Assembly: GCF_020991375.1 (NCBI RefSeq) | Contig: NZ_JAJLQZ010000036.1 | Location: 1-32,709 of the forward strand | Reading direction: 5' to 3' | DNA length: 32,709 nt | Source: Glycomyces amatae | Lineage (GTDB): Bacteria > Actinomycetota > Actinomycetes > Mycobacteriales > Micromonosporaceae | In this document: in pieces, positions 29,760-32,709 of the stretch | How positions within the stretch are numbered: position 1 is the stretch's first letter | Layout of the letters: the number at the start of each line of letters is the position of its first letter | The notes under the pieces: model-generated | Databases searched by the model: none | The model's input: the letters and a program-made list of their open reading frames with translations, nothing else | What the model was told of the DNA's origin: nothing | Made by a program: the position numbers and the translations under genes

Positions 29760-31265
29760 ATGGACACCACGCATCCCGCCTCGCCGCGCGCCTGGGCCGC
29801 GGCCGGACTCCTCGCGACCCTCGCCGGACTGGCGGTCGGCCACCTCGCCGCCGCGCTGACCGAGCCCCGCTCGGCGCCGCTGTCGGCGCTGAGCGACGCC
29901 GTCATCGCCGTCGTCCCGCTGGAGGTGTCGCACTGGTTCATCGAGCTGGTGGGCACCGCCGACAAGCCGCTGCTCATCACCGGCCTGGGGATCGGCGTCG
30001 CCGCCGCGGGGGCCGGGATCGGGCTGCTCTGGCGGGCCCGCCCGTGGCCGGCGCGGGCCGCCCTCGTCCTCCTCGCCCTGGTCGGCGCGGCCGCGGCCGC
30101 CACCAGGCCGGGCCTGGGCGCCGCGGCCGCGCTGCCCTCGGTCCTGGCCGGGGCCGTCGCGTTCGGCGGGCTCCAGTGGTGGGACGGCCGGTACCGGGCG
30201 GGCGAGTCCGGAGGGCGGCGCCGGTTCCTGGTCGTCGCCGGGGGCGTCGGCGCGGCGGCGCTCGGCGCGTCGTGGCTGGCCGGGCGCGTCGGGCCGGCCG
30301 GGATCGAGGCCGACCGGGACGCCGTGGCGCTGCCGGAGCCGGACCTGCCCGCGACCGATCCGGGTCCGGGCGCGGACTTCGAGGTCGAGGGCCTGTCCTC
30401 CTACCGGACCCCGAACGCGGACTTCTACCGGATCGACACCGCGATCACCGTGCCGCGGGTCGATGTGGACACGTGGACGCTGCGCGTCCACGGCATGGTC
30501 GACCGGGAGCGGACCTACACGTTCGACGACCTGCTCGGACGCGAGCTGATCGAACGGGACATCACCCTGGCGTGCGTCTCCAACCAGATCGGCGGCGACC
30601 TGGTCGGCAACGCCCGCTGGCTCGGCGTCTCGCTCGCCGACCTCCTCGCCGAGGCGGGCGTCGACCCCGCGGCCGACCAGCTCGTCTCGCGCTCCTCGGA
30701 CGGCTGGACCGCCGGGTCCCCCGCCGAGCTGGTGTTCGACGGGCGCGACGCCATGGTGGCCATCGGCATGAACGGCGAGCCGCTGCCGGTCGACCACGGC
30801 TGGCCCGCCCGCCTGGTCATCCCCGGCCTGTACGGGTACGTCTCGGCCACCAAGTGGCTCACCGAGCTCGAACTGACCACGTTCGACTCCTACGACGCCT
30901 ACTGGATCACCCGCGGCTGGTCCACGCCGCGCCCGATCAAGACCGCCTCGCGCATCGACACGCCCCGCTCGAAGGCGGGCGCCGGGACGGTGGCCGTCGC
31001 GGGGGTCGCGTGGGCCCAGCACCGCGGCATCAGCGCCGTCGAGCTCCGGGTCGACGACGGGGAGTGGACGCCGTGCGAGCTGTCCGACGTGGCCACCGGC
31101 GACACGTGGCGGCAGTGGCTGGTCGAGTGGGACGCGTCCCCGGGCGAGCACACGCTCACCGTCCGGGCCACCGACGGCGAAGGGGAGGTGCAGACCGAGG
31201 TGTCGCAGGGCGTCATCCCCGACGGCGCCACCGGGTACCACAGCGTGACCGTCACCGTCGATTGA
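29760..31265 (+). CDS. Membrane-anchored molybdopterin oxidoreductase (sulfite oxidase/MsrP superfamily)
   Basis: 501 residues. Residues 10-140 contain about four membrane helices. At 152-175 there is a Tat-like GGRRRFLVVAGGVGAAALG helix, so the following domain should be outside the cell. Residues ~205-385: oxidored_molyb domain, DWTLRVHGMVDR, FDDLLGRELIERDITLACVSNQIGGDLVGNARW with Cys272 as Mo ligand, SDGWTAG and ATKWLTELEL. The last ~110 residues are an Ig-like Mo-co dimerisation domain. No haem domain. This superfamily oxidises sulfite or reduces sulfoxides (MsrP). ATG 29760 directly follows a G-run; GATCAT just upstream might be a -10 of a leaderless mRNA. It closes the sulfur/glycan locus. 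Substrate unknown. Confidence 0.9.
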   Translation: MDTTHPASPRAWAAAGLLATLAGLAVGHLAAALTEPRSAPLSALSDAVIAVVPLEVSHWFIELVGTADKPLLITGLGIGVAAAGAGIGLLWRARPWPARAALVLLALVGAAAAATRPGLGAAAALPSVLAGAVAFGGLQWWDGRYRAGESGGRRRFLVVAGGVGAAALGASWLAGRVGPAGIEADRDAVALPEPDLPATDPGPGADFEVEGLSSYRTPNADFYRIDTAITVPRVDVDTWTLRVHGMVDRERTYTFDDLLGRELIERDITLACVSNQIGGDLVGNARWLGVSLADLLAEAGVDPAADQLVSRSSDGWTAGSPAELVFDGRDAMVAIGMNGEPLPVDHGWPARLVIPGLYGYVSATKWLTELELTTFDSYDAYWITRGWSTPRPIKTASRIDTPRSKAGAGTVAVAGVAWAQHRGISAVELRVDDGEWTPCELSDVATGDTWRQWLVEWDASPGEHTLTVRATDGEGEVQTEVSQGVIPDGATGYHSVTVTVD

Positions 31266-31303
31266 CGGTTCGCGGCCGCCCGGGGGCCGGTCCTTGCTGA
31301 AGG

Positions 31304-31337
31304 CCAGCCCGGACCGGGCACCGGACGCCCGGGCTGG
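31304..31337 (+). terminator. Possible terminator hairpin
   Basis: CCAGCCCGG (31304-31312) pairs with CCGGGCTGG (31329-31337) around a 16-base loop, 39 bases after the stop of the molybdopterin enzyme gene. No T-tract. Confidence 0.5.
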
Positions 31338-31383
31338 GGCCCGGCCGCGGTTCGCGAGCGGCCGGGGGCGTCGGGGGTCTGCT

Positions 31384-31396
31384 GTAGGCTTCCTAC
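31384..31396 (+). promoter_or_regulatory. Small dyad and -10-like box before the MFS gene
   Basis: GTAGG-CTT-CCTAC is a 5-bp dyad that includes TAGGCT, a TAnnnT box. It would give a 5' leader of about 80 bases before the ATG at 31476. Tentative. Confidence 0.3.
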
Positions 31397-31475
31397 GGCC
31401 CTCCGTCGGCGCCTCACGGCCGGGCCTCCCCCGCCCTCGCCGCTCGCGCGGCCTCCGCGAACGAGGTGTCGCCCC

Positions 31476-32687
31476 ATGCCCGGACCGTCCGAGCCGAAAC
31501 CGTCCGATCTGGACCGCAGGTCGGTGGCGGCGCTCCTCGCGCTGGCCGTCGCGGCCTTTTGCTACGTGACCGTGGAGACCGCCCCGGTCGGGCTCCTCGG
31601 CGAGATCGCTGCCGACCTCGAGGTCACGCAGTCGCAGGTGGGGCTACTGGTCACCGCGTACAGCATCACGGTCGTGGTGGTCACGATGCCGCTGGTGAAA
31701 CTGGTCGAGCGGATCCCGCGGCGCCCGCTGCTGCTCGTCCTCATGGGCGTCATGGTGGTCGCGACGACGTGCTCGGCCGCGGCGACGGCGTACGGGTTCC
31801 TGTTCGCCGCCCGCGTGGCGACCGCGCTGAGCCAGGCCGTGTTCTGGGGCGTCGTGGGACCGGTCGCGGCGGGCATGTTCCCGCTGCGGATGCGCGGGCG
31901 CGTCCTGGCCGTGGTCTTCACCGGCGGGTCGATCGGCCCCATGCTCGGCGTCCCCGGGGCGACCTGGCTCGGCCAGCGGGCCGGGTGGGAGGCGGCGTTC
32001 CTCGCGCTCGCGGCCATGGGGCTGCTCGCGTTCGTCACCATCGCCGTCGCGCTCCCGTCCCGGCCGACCCGCAACGAGCACGCCGGGCGCGGGACGACCC
32101 CGGACGCGCGCCGGTTCGCGCTGGTGATGGTCACGACGGTGCTCGCGGTCGCCGGGTTCTTCGCCGTCTACACGTACACCTCGACGTTCATCACCTCGGT
32201 CGCGGGGATGTCGGCCGCGATGCTCGCGCCGCTGCTGCTGGTCCGCGGCCTCGCCGACTTCGGCGGCATCGCCGCGGGCGGCTTCCTCACCGACCGCGAC
32301 CAGCGCCTCGCCGTCGCCCTCCCGCTGGCGCTGCTGGCGGCGGTCCTGGCGGCCATGTGGGCGCTGGGGACCGACCCGTGGGTGACCGGCGGGGCGATCG
32401 TCCTGACCGGGCTGGCCATGGGCGCGTTCAGCCCCGCGCTCCAGAACCGCGTCATGGAGTTCGCGCCGGGCAGCACCGACACGGCCTCGGCCGCGAACTC
32501 CGTCGCGTTCAACATCGGGATCGCCCTCGGCTCGGGCCTCGGCGGGCTCACGCTCGCCCACGGGGGCGCCCGGGGCATCGCGCTGACCGGGGCGCTCTTC
32601 GCGGCGGCGGCCGTGGCGACCTCGCTGCTGACCACCGAACCGGTCCGGCGGGACGACCGGCGCGCCGTGGCCGAGGAGGCGGCGTGA
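31476..32687 (+). CDS. MFS transporter (AraJ/drug-efflux type)
   Basis: 403 residues, about 12 hydrophobic segments split by a hydrophilic loop near 195-210 (PSRPTRNEHAGRGTTPDARR). The first loop and helix 2 show VETAPVGLLGEIAADLEVTQSQVGLLVTAYSITVVV, and the A-like motif region is KLVERIPRRPLLL. Typical of sugar- or drug-efflux permeases of the AraJ/CmlA group; substrate cannot be deduced. ATG at 31476 with GAGGTG seven bases upstream. The gene is complete; the last 22 bases of the window hold no further feature. No regulator gene is adjacent. Confidence 0.9.
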   Translation: MPGPSEPKPSDLDRRSVAALLALAVAAFCYVTVETAPVGLLGEIAADLEVTQSQVGLLVTAYSITVVVVTMPLVKLVERIPRRPLLLVLMGVMVVATTCSAAATAYGFLFAARVATALSQAVFWGVVGPVAAGMFPLRMRGRVLAVVFTGGSIGPMLGVPGATWLGQRAGWEAAFLALAAMGLLAFVTIAVALPSRPTRNEHAGRGTTPDARRFALVMVTTVLAVAGFFAVYTYTSTFITSVAGMSAAMLAPLLLVRGLADFGGIAAGGFLTDRDQRLAVALPLALLAAVLAAMWALGTDPWVTGGAIVLTGLAMGAFSPALQNRVMEFAPGSTDTASAANSVAFNIGIALGSGLGGLTLAHGGARGIALTGALFAAAAVATSLLTTEPVRRDDRRAVAEEAA

Positions 32688-32709
32688 TCCCGGCGGTCGA
32701 CCCCTAGGG

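Noticed and set aside
32684..32709. GTGA overlap at the end of the MFS gene suggesting another gene
   Set aside because: The frame from that GTG ends after seven codons.

Overview
The window is very GC-rich (well above 70% by eye), almost fully coding, has strong GC hairpins as terminators, uses GTG/TTG starts, and carries many families typical of Actinomycetota: SHOCT, DUF6325, DUF7144 and DUF6069 proteins, EgtA, an I36 inhibitor and HSL-like esterases. It reads as chromosomal DNA of a high-GC actinomycete. The genus cannot be fixed from the sequence. No rRNA, tRNA, CRISPR array, transposase or integrase was recognised.

Layout. 1-413 holds a degenerate ~77-bp tandem repeat. 414-4631 (minus) encodes a membrane esterase, an acyl-CoA desaturase, a TspO-like membrane protein and a secreted PQQ-type sugar dehydrogenase. 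4768-7274 (minus) has a sterol-type glycosyltransferase and a tight trio: lipoprotein, 28-residue membrane peptide, internally duplicated DUF6766 protein. 7491-9922 (plus) has EgtA, an 18-Cys copper-storage-like protein, a 47-residue membrane protein and a DUF7144 protein, closed by a perfect 18-bp hairpin. 9994-12778 (minus) has an alkyl sulfatase and a SHOCT/DUF6325 pair. 12983-17761 (plus) has a second DUF7144 protein, a SpoIIE-type phosphatase, and an overlapping operon of DUF2089, membrane protein, SHOCT-like protein and two alpha/beta hydrolases, the first apparently lacking its catalytic Ser and His. 17871-21668 holds a secreted protein of unknown function, a GNAT acetyltransferase, a small membrane protein antisense to the tail of a second membrane esterase, a DUF6069 protein and an I36-type inhibitor.

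The most coherent system is 21723-31265. Divergent from 26.0 kb, the minus arm encodes response regulator, histidine kinase, GT-C membrane glycosyltransferase and NAD-dependent sugar epimerase. The plus arm encodes a DUF2064::GT2 fusion, a methylthioadenosine-phosphorylase homologue, a PLP sulfur-amino-acid enzyme and a membrane-anchored molybdopterin oxidoreductase. The phosphorylase, epimerase, DUF2064, GT2 and GT-C set matches the M. tuberculosis region (around rv0535-rv0541c, from memory) linked to the 5-methylthio-xylose cap of lipoarabinomannan. I infer a surface methylthiopentose pathway under two-component control. The molybdenum enzyme, from a family that includes a sulfoxide reductase, could set the thioether/sulfoxide state of the sugar. 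That last step is inference only.

The window ends with an MFS transporter (31476-32687).
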